The notes beneath the pieces were generated by a model, which was given only the letters and a program-made list of their open reading frames with translations, made no database searches and was not told where the DNA came from. Shown here piece by piece: positions 9,633 through 19,061 of a stretch of DNA of 64,000 nt; the first letter of the stretch is position 1, and each line of letters begins with the position of its first letter. This DNA comes from Streptococcus mitis (GTDB lineage Bacteria > Bacillota > Bacilli > Lactobacillales > Streptococcaceae), in NCBI RefSeq assembly GCF_001281025.1, contig NZ_CP012646.1:1455001-1519000 (forward strand), written 5' to 3'. The translations under genes were made by a program, and so were the position numbers.

Positions 9633-11873
9633 CTATCGAACGCTTTCGATTTTCCAACTATTCCACCCTTTAAAGCATATAGCTCCCTGCTGGTCAGTTC
9701 GGTAAACTTTACTATTGATACCTTCCAGTCGAGTCAAGGTTTCTTGATGTGGCAATTTCGTTCGATTGCTCTTTCCAACTGAAATGAGAGTAAACTCTGG
9801 CTTGAGCTGTTCTAGAAATGCTGAACTTGATGATTTTTTAGAGCCATGTTGGCCAGCTTTTAAAACATCCACTTTCAAGTCTGGATAGTGCTTCAGCAAT
9901 TCCTTCTCTCCTTTTTCCTCCAAATTTCCTGTGAAGAGAAAGTACTTATCCAAAAGTTTTCCATACAGAACCAGGGAATCATCATAACCTCCATCTCCTA
10001 TTTTCCTTGGAGCTAGGACTTCTAACTGACTTCCAAAAATTGGCAAGTTCTCTCCTGCTGTCACACTGCGCACCTTGGTTTGAGTTGCCTCTAGTTCTGC
10101 CACAAATTCCTTCTGTTTCAGACGGCCTTTTGACACTAAAATCTCCCCTACATGGAAAGCCTTGGTCACCTCCAACAAATCACCAACACGTTCCTTGTCC
10201 GTATTTGTCAAAATTAGCTGGTCAATCTTATCTACTCCTCGACTTTTGAGATAGGGAATCAAGGTTCGCTGGGCATTGCTGGTCGTCGCCTTTTCTTGCC
10301 ATTTTTCGATTTTCTTATCAGATTTTGCCTTACCGCCCACATCTATGAGAATGGTCTTCCCATTTACATCCCGTAGGAAAATACTTTCTCCTTGCCCCAC
10401 ATCCAGCATGGTAATTTCATTTTCCAGTGGATACTTGGTCAGGAAAAAGAGACCCACAATAAGTAAGCTGAAGCCAGCTACTCTTTTGATATTTTTCCTC
10501 AAATCATAGACAAAAGCCAAGGAAATTAACAATAAGATTAAAAGCCATGCATTGGGTTGTCCAAAGACTAGAGGTCTACTTGCCACCTGTGAGACCAAGC
10601 GAATAATGCCCTCCAACCATTCAAAAATAAAATTAAGCTGAATGACTGGATAGAGAAAGGAAAGGGCAAATAAGATAGACAAGAGCGGTAAGAAGACCAA
10701 GTCAAAAAGAAAGGAAAAGACAAAGGTCAAAAGGATGGACCAAGGTTGAAATTCCGCAAAATAGAAGGATAGAATGGGCAATATTCCCAAAGAAATGACT
10801 AGACTTTCTCTAGCAACAGCCTTGAGCCCCTCCTCTTCTTTGCTGGTCATGGTCAAGATAAAAGCATAAGCGCAGGACAAAACTCCTCCTGCAGTCAGGA
10901 AAAAGTTGGGCATGACGATAAAGAGGACAAGGACCGTCAAGGCAAAATTATCCAAGACCTTAACACCATGTTGAGCCAGTAACTTTTGCAAAAGACTGCG
11001 AATGACCGAAGCTGAAAATCCTGTCAGCCCTGCATAGATAAGGGAAAAGGGATAAGTCAGCCATTTCAACTTTTCTTGGGTCAAGCCTAATCGCAAGAGA
11101 AGTTTCTTAAAGCCATCCATAAAAAAGCCTACCTGCATCCCCGACAAGGCAAAAAGGTGGATAATTCCTAAACTAGAATAAAGCTCATTCATCTCCTCAA
11201 AGTCCGTGTCCAGATGTCCTAGCAAGAGCCCTGTCATGTAATTGCGCATAGGGTCTGGAAAATGTGTCTTTATCCAAACCACAGCCTTTCGGCGTAAACT
11301 GGATAGATTTTCTCCTATATCCCAACTGCCAACCTTTTGAAGTGACTGGATTCTTTTAATATTAAGAATCTGGTAAATTCCCTGAGTCTTCAGATAGGCT
11401 TGGTAGTCAAAGCCACCAAAATTTCTCTGCCCTTCTGGCTCCGAAAGCTTCCCTTCTAGTCCTATCTCATGAAGGTCGGTTAAAGCTTGAAAGACTTCTT
11501 TCTCCTCCTCGGACTGGAGTTTATAATAGACTTGAAAAATGCGGCCATCGGCCTTGCCCCGAAAGGATAGACTATTACCATTAACCTTAATAGTGTCAGG
11601 TAAAATCCGTACAATTTCAACAGAATCTGACAGATTTTGACTCGCTTGACTCTGTTGCCAATTTTGAAAAACAAACCAAAATCCAAAGATTCCACAAATT
11701 ACTAGAACTTTTCCAGCAGATTTCCAAAGAAATTGGATAAAGAGACAGACTAGCAGAAAAACAAAGCCCAACAAAGCAAGATAGGATACTGAGAAAATAG
11801 CGTAGTAAAGCCAAAGTAATAGAAAACTCAGGTAAATTAGGGGAATGGGGAAATTCTTAGTCCACTGTAACAT
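9633..11873 (-). CDS. comEC: ComEC competence DNA-translocation channel
   Basis: Inner-membrane channel that passes single-stranded DNA into the cytoplasm during natural transformation (CelB in pneumococcus). 746 aa: N-terminal membrane segments, a DUF4131/OB-like extracellular part, the Competence domain (LLGHLDTDF ... HLFALSGMQVGFF) with many membrane helices, and a C-terminal metallo-beta-lactamase-like domain (DVGQGESIFLRDVNGKTILIDVGG ... GQHGS, shown broken). The usual metal-binding HxHxDH is degenerate (LTNTDKERVGD). Its start overlaps the end of comEA by 17 nt, so it is translated from the same late-competence transcript. Confidence 0.95.
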   Translation of the reverse strand: MLQWTKNFPIPLIYLSFLLLWLYYAIFSVSYLALLGFVFLLVCLFIQFLWKSAGKVLVICGIFGFWFVFQNWQQSQASQNLSDSVEIVRILPDTIKVNGNSLSFRGKADGRIFQVYYKLQSEEEKEVFQALTDLHEIGLEGKLSEPEGQRNFGGFDYQAYLKTQGIYQILNIKRIQSLQKVGSWDIGENLSSLRRKAVVWIKTHFPDPMRNYMTGLLLGHLDTDFEEMNELYSSLGIIHLFALSGMQVGFFMDGFKKLLLRLGLTQEKLKWLTYPFSLIYAGLTGFSASVIRSLLQKLLAQHGVKVLDNFALTVLVLFIVMPNFFLTAGGVLSCAYAFILTMTSKEEEGLKAVARESLVISLGILPILSFYFAEFQPWSILLTFVFSFLFDLVFLPLLSILFALSFLYPVIQLNFIFEWLEGIIRLVSQVASRPLVFGQPNAWLLILLLISLAFVYDLRKNIKRVAGFSLLIVGLFFLTKYPLENEITMLDVGQGESIFLRDVNGKTILIDVGGKAKSDKKIEKWQEKATTSNAQRTLIPYLKSRGVDKIDQLILTNTDKERVGDLLEVTKAFHVGEILVSKGRLKQKEFVAELEATQTKVRSVTAGENLPIFGSQLEVLAPRKIGDGGYDDSLVLYGKLLDKYFLFTGNLEEKGEKELLKHYPDLKVDVLKAGQHGSKKSSSSAFLEQLKPEFTLISVGKSNRTKLPHQETLTRLEGINSKVYRTDQQGAICFKGWNSWKIESVR

Positions 11874-12495
11874 AGTCTTTTAACTTTTCTATCGTTTTGG
11901 CGCCAATGCCAGAGACCTTCTTGAGTTCATCGACCGACTTGAACTTCCCATTCGCCTCACGATGATCGATAATGTCCTGAGCTCGTTTGCCACCCAGTCC
12001 TTTGACCTGCTTGAGTTCTTCCAGACTGGCTTTGTTGAGATTGATCTTCTTGTCCTTGCTTGTTGAAGAAGGCGCTCCAGAACCAGTATGTTGACTAGCT
12101 GATTCTTCTCCCTTAGTGGGAACGTAAACCAGAGCTTCATCACTAACTTTCTGAGCTAGATTGAGCGACTTGCTGTCTGCTTGCTCTGTCAAGCCACCCG
12201 CCTTTTGAACAGCGTCATTGACCCGACTACCTACAGACAAATCATAAATCCCTGGTGATTTTACAGCACCTTTGACATCTACTGTGATTAGATCTTGTTC
12301 AACCGGTTCTTCCTTCACTTCCTTTTCGGTCGATGAATCCTTGGAAACAGCTGCAACTTCTGCCTGTAAATTTGTTTCTTTTACAGGTGTTTGTGGAGCT
12401 GGTTTTAGCAGGAAAAATCCTCCTACAAGCAAGCCCAGACCAGTACAGATGACGATGATTTTATACTCTTTGATTTTCTCGATAATTGCTTCCAT
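11857..12495 (-). CDS. comEA: ComEA competence DNA receptor
   Basis: Membrane-anchored receptor that captures transforming double-stranded DNA outside the cell and feeds it to ComEC. 212 aa: one N-terminal membrane helix (about 13-31, IIVICTGLGLLVGGFFLL), a low-complexity linker, an SLBB-like domain (about 70-130, VKGAVKSPGIYDL) and a C-terminal pair of helix-hairpin-helix motifs (INLNKASLEELKQVKGLG and VDELKKVSGIGAKT). A ComX cin-box lies 20 bp upstream of the ATG. Together with comEC it forms a classic late-competence operon. Confidence 0.95.
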   Translation of the reverse strand: MEAIIEKIKEYKIIVICTGLGLLVGGFFLLKPAPQTPVKETNLQAEVAAVSKDSSTEKEVKEEPVEQDLITVDVKGAVKSPGIYDLSVGSRVNDAVQKAGGLTEQADSKSLNLAQKVSDEALVYVPTKGEESASQHTGSGAPSSTSKDKKINLNKASLEELKQVKGLGGKRAQDIIDHREANGKFKSVDELKKVSGIGAKTIEKLKDYVTVD

Positions 12496-12514
12496 ATTTT
12501 CTCCTCTCTTAGAT

Positions 12515-12522
12515 TATTCGTA
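12515..12522 (-). promoter_or_regulatory. ComX (SigX) cin-box for comEA-comEC
   Basis: TACGAATA on the minus strand, the exact streptococcal combox recognised by the competence sigma factor, with T-rich sequence on its upstream side. It lies 20 bp before the comEA ATG, with GAGAGGAG between them. Confidence 0.92.
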
Positions 12523-12528
12523 AGAGAA

Positions 12529-12561
12529 AGAAAAAACAGTTGAAAATTTCTTCTCAACTGC
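12529..12561 (-). terminator. Terminator after the GNAT gene
   Basis: CAGTTGA / TCAACTG stem followed by TTTTTT on the minus strand; it separates the acetyltransferase gene from the comEA cin-box. Confidence 0.8.
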
Positions 12562-13131
12562 TTATTTATTTGCAAAATAGTCTTCCTTGGTCAAGACATA
12601 ATGAACTCTTGTAACGATTCGGCCTTCTTCATGCTGGTCCATACAAGCATATGGTTCTGCATGTGAAAAATGCATGCCTGATTTCTCCATGACCTTTCCT
12701 GACGCGGGATTAGCCTTATCGTGTAAAGCAACTAACTTATTCATTCCTATCTTCTCAAAAGCTAGCTCAATTACGGCACGATTGGCTTCTGTCGTCAATC
12801 CTTGACTCCAATACTTTTTATTGATAATGTAGCCAATAGCCGCCTTCTTAAGAGCAGGATCAATCTTGTGCAAATCAATGGTTCCGATAAATTTGCCATT
12901 GCTTTTTAGTTCTATTCCCCAACGTCCCAAGGGATTAGCCAAGTAGAACTGAGCAATATTATTTTTGGTTTCTTCTAAATTTCGATTGGTTAGAAAAGTG
13001 TAACGTGTATTATCCTTATCCGAGGCATACTCAAACATTGCTTCTGAATCATCCAAGGTTACAGGTCTAAGCAATAAACGCTCAGTCTCGACTATGGGAT
13101 ACTGAGATAGTTTTAAAAAGATTGATTCCAT
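12562..13131 (-). CDS. GNAT-family N-acetyltransferase (RimJ/RimL-like)
   Basis: 189 aa with the layout of the RimJ/RimL branch: TERLLLRPVTLDDSEAMFEY near the N-terminus, acetyl-CoA region AAIGYIINKKYWSQGLTTEANRAVIELAF and the HDKANPASGKVMEKSGM motif (long motifs named by key parts only). It probably acetylates a protein N-terminus or a small amine; substrate unknown. Monocistronic by its terminator. Confidence 0.88.
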   Translation of the reverse strand: MESIFLKLSQYPIVETERLLLRPVTLDDSEAMFEYASDKDNTRYTFLTNRNLEETKNNIAQFYLANPLGRWGIELKSNGKFIGTIDLHKIDPALKKAAIGYIINKKYWSQGLTTEANRAVIELAFEKIGMNKLVALHDKANPASGKVMEKSGMHFSHAEPYACMDQHEEGRIVTRVHYVLTKEDYFANK

Positions 13132-13237
13132 AGGATTCCACCACTTGAAAAGTTTCTAACTAATATAAGGATATTGAATGAAACATGTAAAAAGCAAACT
13201 TATACTTGGTATTGAGATAATTTTAAGTACAAAAGAA

Positions 13238-14242
13238 CTATCCTTCAGACAGAGGTTGAGACTCTAATTCTTCATGCTCTTCATTTTTAATTGGAGCTGG
13301 TTCATAAGCTCGGATAATCTGAGCGACAACTGGATGGCGAACCACATCCTTGGCTGAAAAATGAACAAAGTCAATCTGGTGAATGCTCTTGAGCTTTTCT
13401 TGGGCATCAATCAAACCGGACTTGACGTTACGCGGAAGGTCAATCTGACTGATATCTCCATTGACAATCATCTTAGAATTAAAACCTAAACGAGTCAAAA
13501 ACATCTTCATCTGCATGATGGTCGTATTTTGCGCCTCATCGAGAATGACAAAGGCATCATCCAAGGTTCGTCCACGCATATAGGCAAGGGGCGCAATCTC
13601 GATAATTTCACGCTCCATGAGTCGAGTCGTTTGGTCTTTGCCCAAAATCTGATACAAGGCATCATAAACAGGACGAAGGTAAGGATCGACCTTTTCCTTG
13701 AGGTCGCCCGGAAGAAATCCAAGACTCTCACCTGCTTCCACTGCTGGGCGAGTCAGGATAATCCTCTTGACTTGCCCACGTTTAAGGGCAGTCACTGCCA
13801 AGGTCACTGCCAAGAAGGTCTTCCCTGTCCCTGCTGGCCCAATTCCAAAGGTCACATCATGCTGTTTGACACTGTCAACATAAAGTTTTTGACCTAGAGT
13901 TTTGACACGAATAGGCTTCCCAGTATTATCCTTGATGATTTCTTCTTCGTAAAGGGCAACAAACTTGTCGATTTCATCGTTTTTGACCATGCTAATCGCA
14001 GTCACCACATCTGGCGTACCAACGGTCATCCCACGATTTACCAAGACCATCAAAGCCTGAATAACCTGACGAGCTTCCTCACAGGCAGTCTCTTCTCCCA
14101 AAACTTGGACAATCTCCGTACGAGCATGAATCACGACATCAAGCTCTTCTTCCATCAAACGAAGATGGCGTTCATTGGAACCAAAAAGATGAAACAGGTC
14201 ATCTGGGTGACTCAGTTGAATGTCAATTGAATGTTCCTTCAA
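13238..14242 (-). CDS. phoH: PhoH-family ATPase
   Basis: 334 aa. N-terminal KH-like segment, then a PhoH P-loop ATPase domain with Walker A GPAGTGKTFLA, Walker B VILDEAQNT and the PhoH signature around TRPAVEAGESLGFLPGDLKEK. The family is related to superfamily-1 helicases and linked to RNA metabolism; in many bacteria it neighbours ybeY. The ATG at 14242 matches the family N-terminus MKEHSIDIQLSHPDDL. Confidence 0.93.
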   Translation of the reverse strand: MKEHSIDIQLSHPDDLFHLFGSNERHLRLMEEELDVVIHARTEIVQVLGEETACEEARQVIQALMVLVNRGMTVGTPDVVTAISMVKNDEIDKFVALYEEEIIKDNTGKPIRVKTLGQKLYVDSVKQHDVTFGIGPAGTGKTFLAVTLAVTALKRGQVKRIILTRPAVEAGESLGFLPGDLKEKVDPYLRPVYDALYQILGKDQTTRLMEREIIEIAPLAYMRGRTLDDAFVILDEAQNTTIMQMKMFLTRLGFNSKMIVNGDISQIDLPRNVKSGLIDAQEKLKSIHQIDFVHFSAKDVVRHPVVAQIIRAYEPAPIKNEEHEELESQPLSEG

Positions 14243-14322
14243 ATAAAGAACCTCTCTAATCCTTTTATTTCTTTTTATTATAGCAAAGAGAACAATAAAA
14301 TACTAGCCTCATCTCATTGTCT

Positions 14323-14538
14323 CTAGTGTTCTAAGTATTCTTGCCAGATGGCGTCAAAGTCTCCTAGGTTGAAAGAGAAACTGGCATGTTCTTCCAAAAA
14401 GCGACTCACCTCATCAAAATCATCTGTGTGTTTTGGAAAGGCTGACTCTTCAAAAGCGAGGTCTGCCAAGATAGCTTTGGGACTGTTACTTTTAGGATTG
14501 CGCTCGGTCATGAGCCAAGTGTAAAATGATTTTCTCAA
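14323..14538 (-). CDS. YozE family (UPF0346, SAM-like) protein
   Basis: 71-residue small acidic protein with the family opening [19 protein letters not shown] and the closing [18 protein letters not shown]. YozE proteins fold as a small SAM-like helical bundle; function unknown. It is read in the same direction as phoH, 80 bp away. Confidence 0.85.
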   Translation of the reverse strand: MRKSFYTWLMTERNPKSNSPKAILADLAFEESAFPKHTDDFDEVSRFLEEHASFSFNLGDFDAIWQEYLEH

Positions 14539-14583
14539 TTCTTTCTCCTATCAAGACTTTTTTTGATGAAACTTTTCTGATTT

Positions 14584-15141
14584 TTAAAAATTACTGGACT
14601 TAGCCTCTGACACATAGTGATTTATAAAATCCGTTTTCGCATCAGTATAGGCGTCTCGATTGTGTTCAAATTGTTTCCACAAACTGAGTTTTAATTCCTG
14701 ATACGCTTGGGCAATATCTGGATGCTGGCAGAGATAATCTCTAAAATAAATCTCGTCATGATCTCCCGTCATTCGCAAATGTAAATGAAAAACTTTCTCA
14801 GCAAATCCCTGCTCTGTATATCCTTTATTTAGCGAAATCCTGTTAGGACTCTCTGACATCACTAGCCAACCATTCTTCACCAATAAATCCCTAACTCTTG
14901 CCAAATCCTCTATTCTACCTACTTCTAGCAGAATATCAACGATATTTTTGGCCCAAATATTAGGGATAGCAGTGCTACCGATATGTTCTATTCTTTTAAT
15001 AACATTTGCACCCAATATTTTTTTCAGACTTGTTTTTTCCGATTCATACCAGTCTTTCCACTCTGACTTGTGCTCTACTAGAAAAATAGGAAAAAGTTGC
15101 CAGAGTTCCTCTAAACTCATTTCTTCAAGTTTCTTTTTCAT
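14584..15141 (-). CDS. GrpB/UPF0157 nucleotidyltransferase-fold protein
   Basis: 185 aa. The motif RIEHIGSTAIPNIWAKNIVDILLEV matches the GrpB/UPF0157 signature (G-S-T-A-V/I-P ... K-x-I-x-D-I, listed by key residues), and the HLHLRMTGDHDEIYFRDYL block is also conserved in the family, a branch of the nucleotidyltransferase fold. Substrate unknown. It begins 11 nt after cvfB and probably shares its transcript. Confidence 0.85.
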   Translation of the reverse strand: MKKKLEEMSLEELWQLFPIFLVEHKSEWKDWYESEKTSLKKILGANVIKRIEHIGSTAIPNIWAKNIVDILLEVGRIEDLARVRDLLVKNGWLVMSESPNRISLNKGYTEQGFAEKVFHLHLRMTGDHDEIYFRDYLCQHPDIAQAYQELKLSLWKQFEHNRDAYTDAKTDFINHYVSEAKSSNF

Positions 15142-15152
15142 GTCTATAAGAC

Positions 15153-16007
15153 CTAAATCAACTCTGTCCCAAACTGGTCCTGCTTGATTTTGCCAGCCTT
15201 CATCAAGCCACCGAGTGCTTTCTTGAACTGACCTTTAGAAATGCCAAAGGTTGCTTTGATGTCGTCTGGAGATGACTTATCATTTAAGGTCATGAAACCG
15301 CCATTGCTTTCCAAGTAAGTCAAAATCATCTGAGCATCATTTTCCAACATTTCAAAGGAACGTGGTTTGAGGGAGAGGTTCAAGGTACGGTCCACTTCAC
15401 GGAAACCAATAACGCGCGCATCTAATACTTGCCCCAAACGTGGCTCTGCGTAACGCTCGCTAGGATGGATAAAACCAAGCATGTTATTTTCTGGTAGGTA
15501 AACAAAAGTTCCTGACAGCTTGAGGCGGTAAACAATGGCTGGCCAGTTTTGGTTCTGCATGTTGTTGTAGGCAGGACGAGCCAGACGTTGGAAGTCTTCT
15601 TGATAAGCCAAGAGTCCCCAGATACGGTCTTTCTTGTCCACTTCAAGACGGATGTAGAGTTGGTCACCCTTCTTAGGCCAGAGTTCCTTGAGCTCAGGGA
15701 GAATATCAAGCGATACTACGACTTCCTTATCGGGCAGACCTGTATCCACAAAGACACCCAAGTCTTTACGAACTTCCGTTACAGTTCCCCAACCAAATTG
15801 ATCCTGTGTGGCAATCACTTCTAAAGTGGTCAAGCGGAGCTTTTGCTTCATATCTGTATAGGCGAAACCTTTAACCGTATCCCCTACTGTATGCTGACCT
15901 TCTTCCTTAGCAAGAGCATAGGTTTGACCATCCTTTTGCACAAAGTAAAAACGGTCATTTTCATCGATGATCAGTCCAACGATAAAACTTGCAAGATTTG
16001 TATTCAT
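15153..16007 (-). CDS. cvfB: CvfB-type S1 RNA-binding protein
   Basis: 284 aa from the ATG at 16007 (MNTNLASFIVGLIIDEND), chosen because GAAGGAAAT lies just upstream; the open frame extends 13 codons further without support. Tandem S1-like OB domains (for example VTEVRKDLGVFVDTGLPDKE and GTFVYLPENNMLGFIHPSE) and a C-terminal winged-helix-like region (FGISKGQFKKALGGLMKAGKI). CvfB (conserved virulence factor B) binds RNA and affects virulence-gene expression in Staphylococcus. It lies 59 bp downstream of frr. Confidence 0.9.
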   Translation of the reverse strand: MNTNLASFIVGLIIDENDRFYFVQKDGQTYALAKEEGQHTVGDTVKGFAYTDMKQKLRLTTLEVIATQDQFGWGTVTEVRKDLGVFVDTGLPDKEVVVSLDILPELKELWPKKGDQLYIRLEVDKKDRIWGLLAYQEDFQRLARPAYNNMQNQNWPAIVYRLKLSGTFVYLPENNMLGFIHPSERYAEPRLGQVLDARVIGFREVDRTLNLSLKPRSFEMLENDAQMILTYLESNGGFMTLNDKSSPDDIKATFGISKGQFKKALGGLMKAGKIKQDQFGTELI

Positions 16008-16066
16008 ATTTCCTTCTTTCGAATAAAACTCAGCCAGCAATGCCAACTGAGTTTTTCTGTTTATTT

Positions 16067-16624
16067 TTAGACTTCCACTAGTTCTTTCTCTTTGTTGGCA
16101 GTCATGTCGTCAATGTGTTTAACAGCATCGTCTGTTACTTTTTGAATGTCTTTTTCAAGAGTCTTCAATTCGTCTTCAGTGATTTCTTTTGCTTTTTCTT
16201 GTTTCTTAGCTTCATCCATAGCATCGCGACGGATATTGCGGACAGCCACTTTAGCATTTTCTCCGACCTTCTTCACTTCTTTAGCAAGGTCACGACGAGT
16301 TTCTTCTGTAAGAGCAGGGATAACCAAGCGAATCACAGAACCGTCGTTAGCTGGTGTGATTCCAAGATCAGAAGCGTTCAAAGCACGTTCGATGTCTTTC
16401 AATGAAGACTTGTCAAATGGTGTTACCAACAAAACACGCGCTTCTGGAATGGTAATTGAAGCGATTTGGTTAAGAGGTGTTTCTACTCCATAGTATTCTA
16501 CATGTACACGGTCAAGCAAGCTTGCATTAGCACGACCGGCACGGATACCACCAAATTCACGAGCAAGTGATTGGTGAGACTGGGTCATTCTCTCTTTAGC
16601 TTTTTCAATAATTGCGTTCGCCAT
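16067..16624 (-). CDS. frr: Ribosome recycling factor
   Basis: 185 aa, full length. Works with EF-G to split post-termination ribosomes. Family features include [21 protein letters not shown], the [14 protein letters not shown] segment and [13 protein letters not shown]. It follows pyrH by 8 nt (the common pyrH-frr pair), with cvfB next. Confidence 0.98.
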   Translation of the reverse strand: MANAIIEKAKERMTQSHQSLAREFGGIRAGRANASLLDRVHVEYYGVETPLNQIASITIPEARVLLVTPFDKSSLKDIERALNASDLGITPANDGSVIRLVIPALTEETRRDLAKEVKKVGENAKVAVRNIRRDAMDEAKKQEKAKEITEDELKTLEKDIQKVTDDAVKHIDDMTANKEKELVEV

Positions 16625-16632
16625 AATCTTTC

Positions 16633-17370
16633 TTATTCCTTTTCTTCGATATTATTTGAAACTGTAGTTCCGATATTTTCACCAAATACGACACGTTTGA
16701 TGTTACCTGATTGGTTCATGTTGAAGACAACCAAGTCAATGTCATTATCCATTGAGAGGGTTGAAGCTGTTGAGTCCATGATACGAAGACCTTTATTGAT
16801 AACGTCACGGTGGGTCAATTCTTCAAACTTAACGGCTGTCTTGTCTTTCTTAGGATCGGCATTGTAAACACCATCGACACCGTTTTTAGCCATAAGAATA
16901 GCATCTGCTTCGATTTCAGCTGCACGAAGGGCCGCTGTTGTATCTGTTGAGAAGTAAGGTGAACCAATTCCGGCACCAAAGATAACGATACGGCCTTTTT
17001 CAAGATGACGAAGGGCACGTCCACGTACGTAAGGCTCTGCCACTTGTTGCATAGCAATAGCTGTTTGCACACGTGTATCAACCCCAACTTGTTGCAATGA
17101 ATCTGCCATCACAAGAGCATTCATAACAGTCCCAAGCATTCCTGTGTAATCTGCCTGAACGCGGTCCATACCTGCTTCTGCTGCAGGTTCTCCACGCCAG
17201 AGATTTCCTCCACCAATAACAAGGGCAATTTCGATACCTAAGCTATGAACTTCTTGAATCTCTTTTGCGATTGTTTGAACTGTTTGGATATCAATCCCTA
17301 CGCCACGTTCACCGGCAAGGGCTTCACCTGATAACTTGATTAAAATACGTTTATACTTGGGATTCGCCAT
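16633..17370 (-). CDS. pyrH: UMP kinase
   Basis: Phosphorylates UMP to UDP; hexameric amino-acid-kinase fold. 245 aa from the ATG at 17370 ([20 protein letters not shown]), with AAGGAGAG correctly spaced upstream; a GTG two codons earlier is the only alternative. Motifs: [17 protein letters not shown], the [14 protein letters not shown] regulatory region and [11 protein letters not shown]. Confidence 0.97.
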   Translation of the reverse strand: MANPKYKRILIKLSGEALAGERGVGIDIQTVQTIAKEIQEVHSLGIEIALVIGGGNLWRGEPAAEAGMDRVQADYTGMLGTVMNALVMADSLQQVGVDTRVQTAIAMQQVAEPYVRGRALRHLEKGRIVIFGAGIGSPYFSTDTTAALRAAEIEADAILMAKNGVDGVYNADPKKDKTAVKFEELTHRDVINKGLRIMDSTASTLSMDNDIDLVVFNMNQSGNIKRVVFGENIGTTVSNNIEEKE

Positions 17371-17420
17371 TTTCACTCTCCTTCTTTTATCCTACCTATT
17401 TTATCACAATTTCTAAGATT

Positions 17421-17448
17421 TTTATAGTATCATGAGCAATTCTTTCAA
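17421..17448 (-). promoter_or_regulatory. Probable pyrH-frr-cvfB promoter
   Basis: TTGAAA (17443-17448), 16-bp spacer, TATAAA (17421-17426) on the minus strand, about 50 bp before pyrH. Confidence 0.5.
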
Positions 17449-17453
17449 AAAAA

Positions 17454-18788
17454 TTAGACCGTTAAAAATTCCTCTAAATCGTTAAGAGCACGCTCTGCAA
17501 TTTTTTCATAACGAGCCTTCTTATCACGGATACGTTCGCCTTCCAACTCCTTGATGATTCCAAAATTGACATTCATTGGTTGGAAATGTTTGCTGTCGGC
17601 ATGAGTGATGTAATGAGCCAGACTTCCAATCGCTGTCGTCTCTGGGAAAATAGCCTCACTTTCTCCCTTGAAGAGACGAGCCGCGTTAATTCCCGCAACC
17701 AAGCCTGAAGCCGCTGACTCAACATAGCCTTCCACACCCGTCATCTGACCAGCAAAGAAGAGATTTGGTTGTTTCTTAGACCGGTAGGTCTGCTCAAGAA
17801 GATTCGGTGAATCCATGTAAGAATTGCGGTGCATAACACCATAACGAACAAACTCAGCATTTTCAAGACCTGGAATCATTTGGAAGACTCGCTTTTGTTC
17901 TCCCCATTTGAGGTGAGTCTGGAAACCAACGATATTGTAGAGGCTACCAGCCGCATTGTCCTGACGCAGCTGAACCACCGCATAAGGTGTTTTAAATTCT
18001 CCATCACGAGGTCCTGTGTAGTCGTCCGGATACTCAAGGCCAACTGGTTTCATCGGACCATAAAGCATGGTTTTAATACCACGTTTGGCCATGACTTCGA
18101 TAGGCATACAGCCCTCAAAATACTTTTCTTTTTCAAAAGAATTCAGCGGCGCTTCTTCCGCATTGACCAAGGCTTCGTGGAAATTCATAAATTCTTGTTT
18201 GGTCATGGGAGCGTTGAGGTAGGCCGCTTCCCCCTTATCATAACGAGACTTGAGATAGACCTTGCTCATATCGATGGTGTTGACATCGATAATAGGCGCT
18301 GCCGCATCGTAGAAATAGAAACCATCGCCGTCATTAAGGGCATGAATCTTTTCAGCCAAGGCATCGCTTGTCAAAGGACCAGTAGCGACAACCGTAATAA
18401 CATCTGTCGGCAATTCTGTAATTTCATCACGCACTACTTCAATCAAGGGGTGGTTGGCTACTTTCTCAGTTACCATCTGAGAGAAACCATCACGGTCCAC
18501 CGCAAGCGCCCCTCCTGCTGGAACACGTGTAGCCTCAGCAGATTCCAAAATAACAGAACCCAAGCGACGCATTTCTTCCTTGAGGAGACCCACTGCATTT
18601 GTCAAGGCATCCCCACGTAAGGAATTGGAACAAACCAATTCAGCAAAATTATCTGTTTTGTGTTGAGGTGTTGACTTGACACCACGCATTTCATAAAGTT
18701 TAACTGGAATACCACGCTCTGCGATTTGGTAGGCTGCTTCTGACCCTGCCAAACCAGCACCGATAACATTGATATAAGATTGAGACAC
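17454..18788 (-). CDS. trmFO: TrmFO tRNA m5U54 methyltransferase (folate-dependent)
   Basis: Uses methylenetetrahydrofolate and FADH2 to make ribothymidine at position 54 of tRNA (formerly Gid). 444 aa with the N-terminal dinucleotide motif [25 protein letters not shown] and C-terminal [20 protein letters not shown] start it at GTG 18788 (V-S-Q-S-Y), which gives the family length and has AAAGAGG upstream; the open frame begins 11 codons earlier. The leader of about 240 nt contains the 49-bp hairpin repeats. Confidence 0.95.
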   Translation of the reverse strand: MSQSYINVIGAGLAGSEAAYQIAERGIPVKLYEMRGVKSTPQHKTDNFAELVCSNSLRGDALTNAVGLLKEEMRRLGSVILESAEATRVPAGGALAVDRDGFSQMVTEKVANHPLIEVVRDEITELPTDVITVVATGPLTSDALAEKIHALNDGDGFYFYDAAAPIIDVNTIDMSKVYLKSRYDKGEAAYLNAPMTKQEFMNFHEALVNAEEAPLNSFEKEKYFEGCMPIEVMAKRGIKTMLYGPMKPVGLEYPDDYTGPRDGEFKTPYAVVQLRQDNAAGSLYNIVGFQTHLKWGEQKRVFQMIPGLENAEFVRYGVMHRNSYMDSPNLLEQTYRSKKQPNLFFAGQMTGVEGYVESAASGLVAGINAARLFKGESEAIFPETTAIGSLAHYITHADSKHFQPMNVNFGIIKELEGERIRDKKARYEKIAERALNDLEEFLTV

Positions 18789-18850
18789 GACACTAATACC
18801 TCTTTGGGAGTGTGAAGACAAGGTTCACATTGAAAAAGCCAATCAAACTT

Positions 18851-19003
18851 AAGAGTTTTCGAGTTTCTTGGCTCAGGCTGAAAAAGTCCACAGGACTTAC
18901 TTCGCTTTCGAATTTCCTGGCTCAGGCTGAAAAAGTCCACAGGACTTACTTCGCTTTCGAATTTCCTGGCTCAGGCTGAAAAAGTCCACAGGACTTTTTC
19001 ACT
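18851..19003. repeat. 49-bp tandem repeats with palindromic hairpins in the trmFO leader
   Basis: GCTCAGGCTG recurs at 18871, 18920 and 18969, exactly 49 bp apart. Each unit carries AAAGTCC-ACA-GGACTT and then CGCTTTCGAATTTCCTG; a degenerate half copy sits at 18851-18870. The copy nearest the promoter is a complete palindrome GAAAAAGTCCACAGGACTTTTTC (key arms GAAAAAGTCC and GGACTTTTTC) and ends the array. An open frame of 112 codons across the array on the minus strand looks incidental. Confidence 0.85.
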
Positions 19004-19033
19004 CCCACAAATCTTTCTATTTTTTCTTCTACT

Positions 19034-19061
19034 AGTATAACAAAAAAAGGGAAGAAGGCAA
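19034..19061 (-). promoter_or_regulatory. trmFO promoter overlapping the rsmI terminator
   Basis: -35 TTGCCT (19056-19061) lies in the loop and right arm of the rsmI terminator. The spacer is the T-run, and the extended -10 TGTTATACT follows (TATACT 19034-19039), with a 16-bp spacer. Confidence 0.65.

Noticed and set aside
17829..18620. 263-codon open frame on the plus strand opposite trmFO
   Set aside because: It is a shadow of the well-supported trmFO gene: no ribosome binding site, no family resemblance, and composition set by the opposite strand.
18602..18940. 112-codon minus-strand frame across the trmFO start and the 49-bp repeats
   Set aside because: It contains repeated peptide from the tandem DNA repeats and overlaps trmFO in another frame; no sign of selection as protein.
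18851..19003. The 49-bp array as a CRISPR
   Set aside because: Units are contiguous, with no unique spacers, and no cas genes are present.
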